A stretch of 19,809 bases of DNA, taken from DUUI01 sp964627845 (GTDB lineage: Bacteria; Bacillota_I; Bacilli_A; Erysipelotrichales; Erysipelotrichaceae). The stretch spans positions 1-19,809 of the forward strand of contig CAZVKL010000018.1 in NCBI GenBank assembly GCA_964627845.1. Direction: 5' to 3'. Under the pieces are notes generated by a model. That model had not been told where the DNA came from. It saw nothing but the letters and a program-made list of their open reading frames with translations, and did no database searches. The translations under genes and the position numbers were made by a program. Shown here piece by piece: positions 1 through 6,256 of the stretch; the first letter of the stretch is position 1, and each line of letters begins with the position of its first letter.

Positions 1-656
1 CTATGATGGGTCACCGTGGTGTGCGTTTGTCAATCTCTTATCCTGAGATTGCTGAAATGCAAACACGTGCGGTTATCCGTGCTGCCTTAAAGGTTAAGAA
101 AAACAAAGGATATAATGTTAAACCTGAAATCATGATTCCATTAATTGGAAATGTTAAAGAACTTCAATATGTTCGTAATGTCGTCGACAAAGTTGCTCAA
201 GAAGAAATCGAAAACAGTGGTCAAGAATTAGATTACACCGTTGGAACAATGATTGAAATTCCGAGAGCTTGTGTAACGGCTGATAAGATTGCTGAAGCAG
301 CTGACTTCTTCTCATTTGGTTCAAATGACTTAACTCAATATTCATTTGGATTCTCTCGTGATGATGCTGGTAACTTCTTAGGCGATTATTACGATAAGGC
401 TATCTTCGAACAAGACCCATTCGCAAGAATGGATGAAGAGGGCGTTGGTGAACTCGTTAAGATGGCAGTTGAAAAAGGACGTTCTGTAAAAGAAACCCTT
501 AAGACAGGTATCTGTGGAGAGCATGGTGGAGATCCAGCAACCATTAACTTCTTATATGGTTTAGGACTTGATTATGTTTCATGTTCACCTTATCGTGTAC
601 CGATTGCTCGTTTAGCTGCGGCGCAAGCGTCAATCAAAAATCCACGCAATAAATAA
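1..656 (+). CDS. ppdK: Pyruvate, phosphate dikinase, C-terminal part (5' end outside window)
   Basis: Partial gene; the reading frame is open from the window edge, with complete codons from base 3. The last 217 or so residues form the PEP/pyruvate-binding TIM barrel of PPDK, which interconverts pyruvate + ATP + Pi with PEP + AMP + PPi. Visible signatures are GHRGVRL at the visible start, TMIEIPRA, SFGSNDLTQYSFGFSRDD, and GICGEHGG, which holds the catalytic cysteine of the family (codon 513-515). The spacing and the RDDAGNFL segment fit PPDK better than PEP synthase or PTS enzyme I. In anaerobic Bacillota the enzyme often works in PPi-linked glycolysis; that role is inferred. The gene ends just before a strong hairpin terminator. 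The nucleotide-binding and phosphohistidine domains lie outside the window and cannot be checked. Confidence 0.93.
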   Translation, partial: MMGHRGVRLSISYPEIAEMQTRAVIRAALKVKKNKGYNVKPEIMIPLIGNVKELQYVRNVVDKVAQEEIENSGQELDYTVGTMIEIPRACVTADKIAEAADFFSFGSNDLTQYSFGFSRDDAGNFLGDYYDKAIFEQDPFARMDEEGVGELVKMAVEKGRSVKETLKTGICGEHGGDPATINFLYGLGLDYVSCSPYRVPIARLAAAQASIKNPRNK

Positions 657-662
657 TGATTG

Positions 663-693
663 AAAAGAGTAGTCAAATTGATTACTCTTTTTT
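663..693 (+). terminator. Rho-independent terminator after ppdK
   Basis: A 12-bp stem (663-674 with 680-691, one G-U pair) closes a 5-base loop and runs into T687-T693. It sits 6 bases after the ppdK stop codon. Its T-rich 3' arm abuts the extended -10 element of the next small gene, so termination and re-initiation are packed into about 40 bases. Confidence 0.85.
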
Positions 694-701
694 GATATAA
701 T
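693..701 (+). promoter_or_regulatory. Extended -10 promoter for the 54-aa ORF
   Basis: TG-A-TATAAT: the TG is at 693-694 and a consensus -10 hexamer at 696-701. No good -35 box lies 16-18 bases upstream, where the terminator stem sits, so this would be an extended -10 promoter. It lies 20 bases ahead of the start codon at 722, leaving room for the GGAG ribosome binding site. Confidence 0.55.
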
Positions 702-721
702 AAGAAGAGTTAGGAGAGTTC

Positions 722-886
722 ATGTTAGATCGATTAAGAAATCATTTAGAAGATTTAAGAGAAACTCAAGAAACCATTGACATCGATGAGGTCCTAAAGT
801 TGATTGATTCATTCAAAGCAGAGCTATCGATGCAAGATGGGATTGATATTATTAAAGAATCTCTTAAAAACAAAAAAGTGGATTAA
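722..886 (+). CDS. Small unrecognised protein, 54 aa
   Basis: ATG at 722 follows a good ribosome binding site (TTAGGAGAG). The 54-residue product begins MLDRLRNHLEDLRE and ends in a lysine-rich tail, KNKKVD. It is highly charged, has no hydrophobic segment and no cysteines, and is probably all-helical: leucine/isoleucine heptad-like spacing suggests a short helical hairpin. I do not recognise the family. The case for a real gene is its extended -10 promoter, good ribosome binding site and a hairpin terminator positioned on its stop codon, so it is an autonomous one-gene unit between ppdK and the GntR operon. Function unknown; a small cytoplasmic regulator or adaptor is possible but unsupported. 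Confidence 0.7.
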   Translation: MLDRLRNHLEDLRETQETIDIDEVLKLIDSFKAELSMQDGIDIIKESLKNKKVD

Positions 887-898
887 TTCCACTTTTTT
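872..898 (+). terminator. Terminator overlapping stop of the 54-aa ORF
   Basis: An 11-bp perfect stem (872-882 / 888-898) of A6GTGGA and its complement, with a 5-base loop that contains the TAA stop codon (884-886), ends in six Ts. Confidence 0.85.
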
Positions 899-973
899 CG
901 TGCTTGAAAGACTTTGTCACTCTCATAGTTGTTTATTATCGATTCTTAAATGAGACAGAAAAGAATAAATTTG

Positions 974-1002
974 TTGACAAGAAATTAGAGGTAATGTATT
1001 AT
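974..1002 (+). promoter_or_regulatory. Sigma-A promoter of the GntR/ABC operon
   Basis: Consensus -35 TTGACA at 974-979, a 17-base spacer, and -10 TATTAT at 997-1002. It drives the gene starting at 1031 and makes the in-frame ATG at 1001 an impossible start, because that ATG lies inside the -10 box. Confidence 0.85.
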
Positions 1003-1016
1003 GTGTGTAGTACATA
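994..1016. promoter_or_regulatory. Candidate GntR (YtrA-type) operator dyad
   Basis: Inverted repeats cover the -10 box and likely start site: ATGTA (994-998) with TACAT (1011-1015), and inside these TGTA-G-TACA (1006-1014). YtrA-family regulators usually repress their own operon from dyads at the promoter, so autoregulation is a reasonable inference. Which dyad is used cannot be decided here. Confidence 0.45.
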
Positions 1017-1030
1017 GAACGGAGGAAGTC

Positions 1031-1396
1031 ATGAAATTTAAAGAGGGTGTTCCGATATACTTACAACTCACCCAAGATATTGCGAATAAGATACTGGCTG
1101 GTCATTATCTGGCGGGTCAGCGCATTGAGTCAGTTCGTGAAATGGCTTTGATTTATGGTGTTAATCCTAACACAGTACAAAAGTCGCTGACTTTGGCAGA
1201 ACAACAAGGGTTAGTCTTTGCTCAAGGGGCAGAGGGACGCTTTGTAACCAAGGATGAATCGTATATTGAACTTTTAAAACAACAAACGATTGAGCGGGAA
1301 GTCAATGAATTTGTGAGTAAGATGAAACAACTTGGATTTAATAAACAACAGATTATTAAAGAACTTCAAAAAGGAGGACAAAGTGATGAGCACTAA
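1031..1396 (+). CDS. GntR-family regulator, YtrA subfamily
   Basis: Product of 121 aa starting MKFKEGVPIYLQLTQDI at an ATG preceded by CGGAGG. An upstream in-frame ATG at 1001 lies in the -10 box and is rejected. The N-terminal winged helix-turn-helix (about residues 8-75) contains GVPIYLQL, AGQRIESVREMA, YGVNPNTVQKSL and LEQQGLVF-like segments typical of GntR regulators. The effector domain is reduced to a short helical tail of about 45 residues, the hallmark of the YtrA subfamily. Members sit in front of ABC transporter genes and repress them; cell-envelope stress or antibiotic induction is known for some relatives, but the signal here is unknown. It overlaps the ABC ATPase gene by 11 bases, so the two are translationally coupled. 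Confidence 0.88.
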   Translation: MKFKEGVPIYLQLTQDIANKILAGHYLAGQRIESVREMALIYGVNPNTVQKSLTLAEQQGLVFAQGAEGRFVTKDESYIELLKQQTIEREVNEFVSKMKQLGFNKQQIIKELQKGGQSDEH

Positions 1397-2087
1397 TTAT
1401 TTAATTCAAACTCGAAATCTTTCAAAATCATACCGAAAACAAGTCGCTTTAGAAGATGTGAATCTGGACTTACAGTCGGGTCGTATCATTGGATTGTGTG
1501 GACCTAATGGGTCAGGGAAAACAACCTTAATCAAAATCTTGATGGGTTTATTAAGAGATTATCAGGGAGAGGCACGTATTGGTGGTTTTGATATTTCGAA
1601 AGATTCAAAAGCACTTTGTTCGTATCTACCAGATAAAACCTATTTTGATAAGAAGATGACAGGTCAACAAGCAATTAATGTCTTTAAGGATATGTATCAA
1701 GATTTTAGTGAAGAAAAAATGCGCTCACTACTTGAATCTTTTGATGTATCAGAAAAGTTAAGCTTTAAAGAGATGAGTAAGGGGATGCAAGAAAAATTCC
1801 AACTTGCTTTAGTCTTAGCGAGAGATGCTCATATCTATTTATTGGATGAGCCAATTGGTGGGGTTGATCCTGCTTCTCGAGATAAGATTATGAATTCAAT
1901 TTTAACCAGTTATGCTCAAGAGTCATTGTTAGTGATTTCTACACATTTAATTGCTGATATTGAATCGATCTTAGATGAAGTGATTTTCTTACAAAATGGT
2001 CGCGTGGTCGTTCATGAGAATTGCGATGAACTGAGAGAGCGCGTTGGCCAATCCGTTGACGCTTACTTTAGGGAGGTGTTCAGATAA
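1386..2087 (+). CDS. ABC transporter ATP-binding protein (YtrB-like)
   Basis: Product of 233 aa. The start at 1386 is chosen because AAGGAGG lies 8 bases upstream and the N-terminus (MSTNYLIQTRNLSKSY) fits the family; a longer open frame back to 1332 has no such site. It shows Walker A GPNGSGKTT (residues 39-47), a signature region MSKGMQEKFQLALVLARD in which the canonical LSGGQ is replaced by MSKGM as usual in drug/lantibiotic-type exporters, Walker B IYLLDEP, and an H-loop STHL. It supplies ATP hydrolysis to the membrane protein encoded next, whose ATG overlaps this stop by one base (TAATG). The transported substrate cannot be told from sequence. Confidence 0.92.
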   Translation: MSTNYLIQTRNLSKSYRKQVALEDVNLDLQSGRIIGLCGPNGSGKTTLIKILMGLLRDYQGEARIGGFDISKDSKALCSYLPDKTYFDKKMTGQQAINVFKDMYQDFSEEKMRSLLESFDVSEKLSFKEMSKGMQEKFQLALVLARDAHIYLLDEPIGGVDPASRDKIMNSILTSYAQESLLVISTHLIADIESILDEVIFLQNGRVVVHENCDELRERVGQSVDAYFREVFR

Positions 2088-2866
2088 TGTTTTTTAAAAC
2101 TCTTAAACATGATTTAATTAATTCTTTCAGAGATTATTTGAATTTATATCTCATTATGATTTTTATTGCGGTATTAGGACCATTTGCCATTAAGTCGGGT
2201 AACAATTTCTTGGTTGGCTTTATCATGATGTCTATTGTTGTGTTATTTATCATGAGTTTTATTTTAACGCTCATGAATGCGATAGGTTTCTTAAAGAGAA
2301 GACTCTTTGAGGATGGGGCGTATTTCAACTTAACCCTGCCTGTCTCTTTGGATACGACTTTATTATCGAAGTTAGTGACAGTCAATATTTGGTTTTTTAT
2401 CACTTTATTGATTGGGACATTGTCTATTTTTGTGTTTGCGATTTCTTTTGATCCAGATTTATTGAATGCACTTCAAGCATCACTTCGTCAGTTAATTGAA
2501 GTGTTGAGTCGCATTAAATGGTGGCAGTTCGTATTAACGTTTTTAAACTTATTAACCAGTTTGTTCTCAGATTTAGCACTTGTCTTATTATCGATGACAC
2601 TTGTGAATACGTCTTTATTTAAGAGAACAAATTATCTAATTTCGATTGTTATCTTCTTTGTGATTAGTTTTGTCTCACAATGGGTAATAACCTTTATCTT
2701 TGAATTGATTGTTGGACGACCTGAACAAATAGCTTATCAATCAGATATTCTGCTTAATCTTTCAACACCATATTCTGGAATTGTTCAGATTGCTCTTAAT
2801 TTATTCGTATTTGTTTTATTCTATGGTGTGACTCGTTATTTATTTGATAGAAAGTTAGAAATTTAA
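2087..2866 (+). CDS. ABC transporter permease, six-TM membrane protein
   Basis: Product of 259 aa starting MFFKTLKHDLINSFRDYLNLYL after a GGGAGG site. About six hydrophobic segments are visible: around residues 15-35, 40-68, 98-125, 145-172, 180-212 and 230-252. There is an amphipathic N-terminal stretch and a basic C-terminus (RYLFDRKLEI). This is the usual form of the membrane half of YtrB/CcmA-like exporters, and the preceding ATPase gene is fused to it by a TAATG overlap, so the two form one transporter. No periplasmic binding protein is encoded nearby, which points to export rather than import. Substrate unknown. Confidence 0.82.
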   Translation: MFFKTLKHDLINSFRDYLNLYLIMIFIAVLGPFAIKSGNNFLVGFIMMSIVVLFIMSFILTLMNAIGFLKRRLFEDGAYFNLTLPVSLDTTLLSKLVTVNIWFFITLLIGTLSIFVFAISFDPDLLNALQASLRQLIEVLSRIKWWQFVLTFLNLLTSLFSDLALVLLSMTLVNTSLFKRTNYLISIVIFFVISFVSQWVITFIFELIVGRPEQIAYQSDILLNLSTPYSGIVQIALNLFVFVLFYGVTRYLFDRKLEI

Positions 2867-3471
2867 TGAAATTACGATTGGAAAATATACTGAGTATCTT
2901 ATCACTGATTATCTTAGCCTTCTTATTTTGGTGGGGTTTTAGAACGGGAATCTTGACTGATCAGATCAAGATGCAAGCGTTTGTTAGTCAATTTGGCTCG
3001 ATGTCAGTGATTGTGATTATCCTGTTACAAATTCTTCAGGTTGTTTTTCCAATCGTTCCTGGTGGAATCGGGATGGTGGTCGCTACCTTACTATTTGGTA
3101 TCTGGTGGGGATTCTTGATTAACTATATTAGTATTTGTATTGGTTCGATGATTGCCTTTCTGATAGGACGTAGATATGGTCGACCACTGATTAAGCGTTA
3201 TTTTAGTGAGACGCTGATTAAGAAATATGAAAAGGTTTTAGATAAACAACAAACTTTTGATAAAGTCTTTACGTGGGCGATTGTTTTACCGATTGCGCCT
3301 GATGATTTCTTGTGTTATTTTGCGGGGACCACTAAGATGTCGTTTAAGAAGTTTATGACAATCATCTTATTGGCTAAACCACCGACAACATTCATTTATA
3401 GTTTGGGTTTACATGAATTCTTTGAATTGATTCGTGGATGGATTATCTCAACTTCTGTGCTGCTAAGGTGA
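2866..3471 (+). CDS. TVP38/TMEM64 (DedA-related) membrane protein
   Basis: Product of 201 aa. The start overlaps the preceding stop (TAATG), so it is the fourth gene of the GntR operon. Family features are an N-terminal anchor, the re-entrant segment VVFPIVPGGIGMVVATLLFG (about residues 61-80), GFLINYISICIGSMIAFLIGRRYGRP (about residues 84-109), and the later PIAPDDFLCYFAGTTKMSFKKF segment with conserved proline and acidic residues. DedA/TVP38 proteins are linked to lipid scrambling, membrane potential and envelope-stress resistance. Co-expression with an envelope-stress-type GntR/ABC set fits that, by inference. There is no clear ribosome binding site of its own, so translation is probably coupled. 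Confidence 0.85.
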   Translation: MKLRLENILSILSLIILAFLFWWGFRTGILTDQIKMQAFVSQFGSMSVIVIILLQILQVVFPIVPGGIGMVVATLLFGIWWGFLINYISICIGSMIAFLIGRRYGRPLIKRYFSETLIKKYEKVLDKQQTFDKVFTWAIVLPIAPDDFLCYFAGTTKMSFKKFMTIILLAKPPTTFIYSLGLHEFFELIRGWIISTSVLLR

Positions 3472-3477
3472 TTAGTG

Positions 3478-3507
3478 TTCGCATTAGAGGTTAGATTTTG
3501 ATAAAAT
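3478..3507 (+). promoter_or_regulatory. Promoter ahead of the phospholipase C-like gene
   Basis: TTCGCA (3478-3483), an 18-base spacer, and TAAAAT (3502-3507) with an extended TG at 3499-3500. It lies 21 bases before the start codon at 3529. The -35 box is weak, the -10 good. Confidence 0.5.
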
Positions 3508-3528
3508 ATAGAAAAGAGGAGGTGCGTT

Positions 3529-4497
3529 ATGCCTAATGTAATTACGCATGGATTAATGGCACACGAAGTCGTCCAGCTTTTGGATGAGTCATTTGTGGCT
3601 GATGCGATTGCGGCATATCCTCGTTTATTCTTTTTTGGAAGTAATGGACCAGATTTCCTGTTCTACTATCGTTTTATGAGCAAAGATGAAGAGGCTCGTG
3701 AAATGAGAGAGCTTGGAAGTCTTTTTCACGATGACCATATCAATGAATTTTATACGGTTGGTAAAGAATTAGTGAAACATTTTGAGGAACCGTATAAATC
3801 GATGACGCTGAGTTATTTGGCGGGTCATCTGTGTCATTGGGCTTTGGATTCATTGGCTCATCCATATGTTTTCCATAAGACTGGACTGATTGAAGGAGAC
3901 ACACGATACGACCACTATCGAATGGAGGCCATGATTGATACGTTGGTCGTTAAACGAATTAGACAAGATAAATATCGTGAGATTCCTTCCTATAATTTTG
4001 TCAAGTTAACAAAGAATGAGCGAAACTTAGTAGCAAAAGTCTATCAAAACATTATTCGATTTACTGAGAAAAAGGAAGTGGATTATAAGAAAATTGAACG
4101 AGCAATTCACTCAATGTATCGATACAACTTACTGTTATGGGATAAGACGGGTTTAAAAACAAAAATCATTCAACAAATTGAGGATAAGATAATAAAGGAC
4201 CCTTGGGTCTTCTCATCTCATTTTGTGGTACCTCAATTGGATTTAGAGCATGATATTTTAAACCTTAGAAAACAAGAATGGTCTCATCCGGTTAATCCAG
4301 AACAAGTCTATACGTCGTCGTTTATGGATTTATTTAACCAATCATTAATTCGTGGGAGCCATGCATTGTCTTTACTTAACCAGGATCTACACCAAGATGA
4401 AGATTCGCTGGAAGCGTTCATTGATCATCGTAACTATACGACAGGTTTACAGGAAGTGGCGGATCTTAAAAATTTCAATTTAATTTACAAACACTAA
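3529..4497 (+). CDS. Zinc-dependent phospholipase C-family protein
   Basis: Product of 322 aa after an AGGAGG site. The N-terminal half carries the metal-ligand pattern of the zinc-dependent phospholipase C fold: THGLMAHE (H7, H12), FFGSNGPDF (D42), SLFHDDH (H67, H70), YLAGHLCHWALDSLAHPYV (H100, H103, D107, H111) and YDHYRMEAMIDT (H129, E133, D137). Unlike secreted Bacillus and Clostridium phospholipases it has no signal peptide (it begins MPNVITHG), so it is expected in the cytoplasm; many such Bacillota proteins are uncharacterised. The C-terminal 150 residues are polar and helical, with no recognised domain. It is followed 12 bases later by hpf and probably shares its transcript. Lipid substrate not shown. 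Confidence 0.85.
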   Translation: MPNVITHGLMAHEVVQLLDESFVADAIAAYPRLFFFGSNGPDFLFYYRFMSKDEEAREMRELGSLFHDDHINEFYTVGKELVKHFEEPYKSMTLSYLAGHLCHWALDSLAHPYVFHKTGLIEGDTRYDHYRMEAMIDTLVVKRIRQDKYREIPSYNFVKLTKNERNLVAKVYQNIIRFTEKKEVDYKKIERAIHSMYRYNLLLWDKTGLKTKIIQQIEDKIIKDPWVFSSHFVVPQLDLEHDILNLRKQEWSHPVNPEQVYTSSFMDLFNQSLIRGSHALSLLNQDLHQDEDSLEAFIDHRNYTTGLQEVADLKNFNLIYKH

Positions 4498-4509
4498 GGA
4501 GGATGAATT

Positions 4510-5070
4510 ATGTTAGTGACTATTCAAGGAAAAAACGTACAAATTACAGATGCAATGAGAGAAAGAGCTGAGCGGAAATTATCAACCATTGATAAATACT
4601 TTAAGGAACCTGAAGCAACGACCGCTCGGGTGCTTGTTAAAATCTATAATGAGTATCAAAAAGTAGAAGTAACAGTGAATGCCCCGGTTGGATTACTTCG
4701 GGCTGAGGTGAAGGAAAATGACTTCTACAGTGCATTGGATAGAGTTGTTGATAAACTAGAAGACCAAATTCGTCGTCAGAAAACCCGTTTATCGAGAAAG
4801 CATAATGATAAACTATCCGTTGCGTTCTTAGAGGAGATGCAACAATTTGAAGATGAACAAATCAAGAAAGCCCAAGAGAATGAAGAACCAGTGCGTACTA
4901 AAGAAGTGTTTGCGGAAAAGATGGATTTAAGTACGGCTATTATGAATATGGAAATGTTAAATCATGACTTCTTTGCTTATACCGATGATGAGACCTCTGA
5001 AATTGCGGTGGTCTATAAGCGTCATGATGGTGGCTATGGCTTACTTGAATTAGAGAAAGATCCAGCATAA
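4510..5070 (+). CDS. hpf: Ribosome hibernation promoting factor, long form
   Basis: Product of 186 aa after AAGGAGG. The N-terminal domain (about 1-100) begins MLVTIQGKNVQITDAMRERAERKLSTIDKYF and has the basic RRQKTRLSRKH stretch seen in S30AE proteins. It binds the 30S decoding region in stationary phase. A charged linker follows (about 100-128). The C-terminal domain (about 129-184), with EVFAEKMDLSTAIMNMEMLNHDFFAYTDDETSEIAVVYKRHDGGYGLLE, is the dimerisation module of long HPF that pairs ribosomes into 100S particles. Length matches the family. It lies 12 bases after the phospholipase-like gene, with no separate promoter seen. Confidence 0.95.
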   Translation: MLVTIQGKNVQITDAMRERAERKLSTIDKYFKEPEATTARVLVKIYNEYQKVEVTVNAPVGLLRAEVKENDFYSALDRVVDKLEDQIRRQKTRLSRKHNDKLSVAFLEEMQQFEDEQIKKAQENEEPVRTKEVFAEKMDLSTAIMNMEMLNHDFFAYTDDETSEIAVVYKRHDGGYGLLELEKDPA

Positions 5071-5075
5071 AACCT

Positions 5076-5105
5076 AGCGGCCTGAAACAGGGTCGCTTTT
5101 AGTTT
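5076..5105 (+). terminator. Imperfect hairpin terminator after hpf
   Basis: AGCGGCCTG (5076-5084) pairs imperfectly, with one bulge, to CAGGGTCGCT (5088-5097) around an AAA loop. It is followed by an interrupted T tract (TTTTAGTTT). Weaker than the other terminators in the window. Confidence 0.5.
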
Positions 5106-5131
5106 AACATGCAAAATGAATGTGATATAAT
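5104..5131 (+). promoter_or_regulatory. Promoter of sepF-divIVA
   Basis: TTAACA (5104-5109), a 16-base spacer, and TATAAT (5126-5131) with an extended TG at 5123-5124. It lies 23 bases before the sepF start. It may also feed the downstream T-box/ileS unit, since no clear promoter was found just ahead of that leader. Confidence 0.7.
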
Positions 5132-5154
5132 AAGACCTGTATGGAGGGATTTTA

Positions 5155-5556
5155 ATGGGTTTCAAAGATAAATTAGCTAATTTTATAGCACCAGTCGAAG
5201 ACGAAGAATATGTAGAATTTGATAAAGATGAAGCACCAGCATTAAGTGATTATGAACAAAGCAGTACAAAAAGTGTTGCTCAATTAAAAACGGATGCTAA
5301 AATGGTTCTGTTTGAACCTAGAACATTTGAAGAAAGTGAAGAAGTGGCTAGACATCTTAAAGATCGTCGTGCTGCAGTGGTTAACTTACAACGTCTACCA
5401 GCAAACTTTGCTCAAAGAACCATTGATTTCTTGACAGGAGTCGTATTTGCATTAGATGGAACTATCCAAAAAATTGGACACAATGTCATCTTATGTACGC
5501 CTAAGACCATTGGTATTTCTGGCGAAATTAGTTTCGACTTAGAAGACAACCAGTAG
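5155..5556 (+). CDS. sepF: Cell division protein SepF
   Basis: Product of 133 aa with a TGGAGGG ribosome binding site. The N-terminal amphipathic membrane-targeting helix MGFKDKLANFI is followed by an acidic linker (EDEEYVEFDKDEAPALSDYE). The globular SepF domain (about 48-130) contains VLFEPRTFEESEEVARHLKDRRAAVVNLQRL, RTIDFLTGVVFALDGTIQKIGHNVILCTP. SepF bundles FtsZ filaments and ties them to the membrane at the septum. In most Bacillota ylmG and ylmH lie between sepF and divIVA; here divIVA follows after 3 bases, so those two genes are missing from this position. Confidence 0.95.
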   Translation: MGFKDKLANFIAPVEDEEYVEFDKDEAPALSDYEQSSTKSVAQLKTDAKMVLFEPRTFEESEEVARHLKDRRAAVVNLQRLPANFAQRTIDFLTGVVFALDGTIQKIGHNVILCTPKTIGISGEISFDLEDNQ

Positions 5557-5559
5557 ACG

Positions 5560-6048
5560 ATGAGCGGGCAAGAACCTCGCTTTAGACTATTACGACGTGG
5601 CTATGATCGTTTTGAAGTTGACCGCGTCTTAGAACAATACGAAACTCAGTTAAAAGAAAATCAAGAGCGTTTGGTCGCTTATCAAAATCAATTGAGTCAA
5701 GCACAACACCAATTGGAGTTAATGAAACAAAAAGTGACACAACTCCAAGAGGAAGTATTAGTCAAAGAAAAAGCAGCTAGTCAAGTCCATCAATTAGCGC
5801 TTGAAGAGTCCAACACAATTATCGAAACCGCAAACAATAATGCGGACTTAATTGTGAGTGAAGCTCTATCAACGGCTCGAATTATTCTGATGGAACTTGC
5901 TAAAATGTCAAACCAAACTAACCAAGTAAAAGAAGATTTAAAACGATACGTAAATGATTTATCGATGATGATTGATGAAGTCGAGTTACCAGATATCCCA
6001 AATCTTGATTGGTTAATGGAAAATAAAAAACTTAAAGGCGAAGATTAA
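5560..6048 (+). CDS. divIVA: DivIVA-family polar/septal coiled-coil protein
   Basis: Product of 162 aa. The N-terminal part FRLLRRGYDRFEVDRVLEQYETQL (about residues 8-31) matches the DivIVA lipid-binding/crossover segment (F-x-x-RGYD-x-x-EVD-x-x-L). A long glutamine-rich coiled coil follows (about 32-75), then a second helical region to about 140. Proteins of this family bind curved membrane at septa and poles and recruit division or growth factors. The start at 5560 lies 3 bases after the sepF stop and has no evident Shine-Dalgarno sequence, so translation probably depends on sepF. A GpsB-like role is less likely, given the length and the sepF-ileS context. Confidence 0.87.
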   Translation: MSGQEPRFRLLRRGYDRFEVDRVLEQYETQLKENQERLVAYQNQLSQAQHQLELMKQKVTQLQEEVLVKEKAASQVHQLALEESNTIIETANNNADLIVSEALSTARIILMELAKMSNQTNQVKEDLKRYVNDLSMMIDEVELPDIPNLDWLMENKKLKGED

Positions 6049-6049
6049 G

Positions 6050-6235
6050 ACGTTTCTTAAGAGCGTGGTTAGAGAGCTATGGGTTGGTGGAACATAGTCA
6101 TTAACTTAAGAAAAGATCACTTAGGAGCCCCTTATCTGAAATTAGTAGGGTAGGGCGAAGCACTCAATCGTTAATGAGACATCACAAGACAGGTGGTACA
6201 GCGTTTAATAACGTCCTTTCTAAGGGCGTTTTTTA
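6050..6235 (+). promoter_or_regulatory. T-box leader (tRNA-Ile sensing) of ileS
   Basis: The 208-base gap before ileS is a T-box riboswitch. Stem I holds AGAGAGC (6071-6077) and an apical arm CTATG/CATAG (6077-6081 / 6093-6097) around GGTTGGTGGAA. The specifier region reads AAAAGATCACTTAGGAG, giving specifier codon ATC (6116-6118), which is Ile. The T-box sequence AGGTGGTACAGCG is at 6191-6203. Its CGTT (6202-6205) can pair with AACG (6210-6213), and AGG with CCT, to form the antiterminator. The rival terminator is 6210-6235. Uncharged tRNA-Ile should favour read-through into ileS. The specifier was placed by eye, not by folding. Confidence 0.9.
6210..6235 (+). terminator. T-box intrinsic terminator
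   Basis: A 9-bp stem AACGTCCTT (6210-6218) / AAGGGCGTT (6222-6230) with one G-U pair and a TCT loop runs into TTTTTT. Its 5' arm is the same segment that the T-box antiterminator would capture. Confidence 0.88.
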
Positions 6236-6256
6236 TTTTAGAAATGAGAGGAACTT

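Noticed and set aside
1001..1030. Upstream in-frame ATG that would extend the GntR regulator by ten residues
   Set aside because: The ATG lies inside the TATTAT -10 box of a consensus promoter, and a GGAGG site precedes the ATG at 1031, whose N-terminus fits the family.
1332..1385. N-terminal extension of the ABC ATPase
   Set aside because: No ribosome binding site; the start at 1386 has AAGGAGG and the standard ABC N-terminus.
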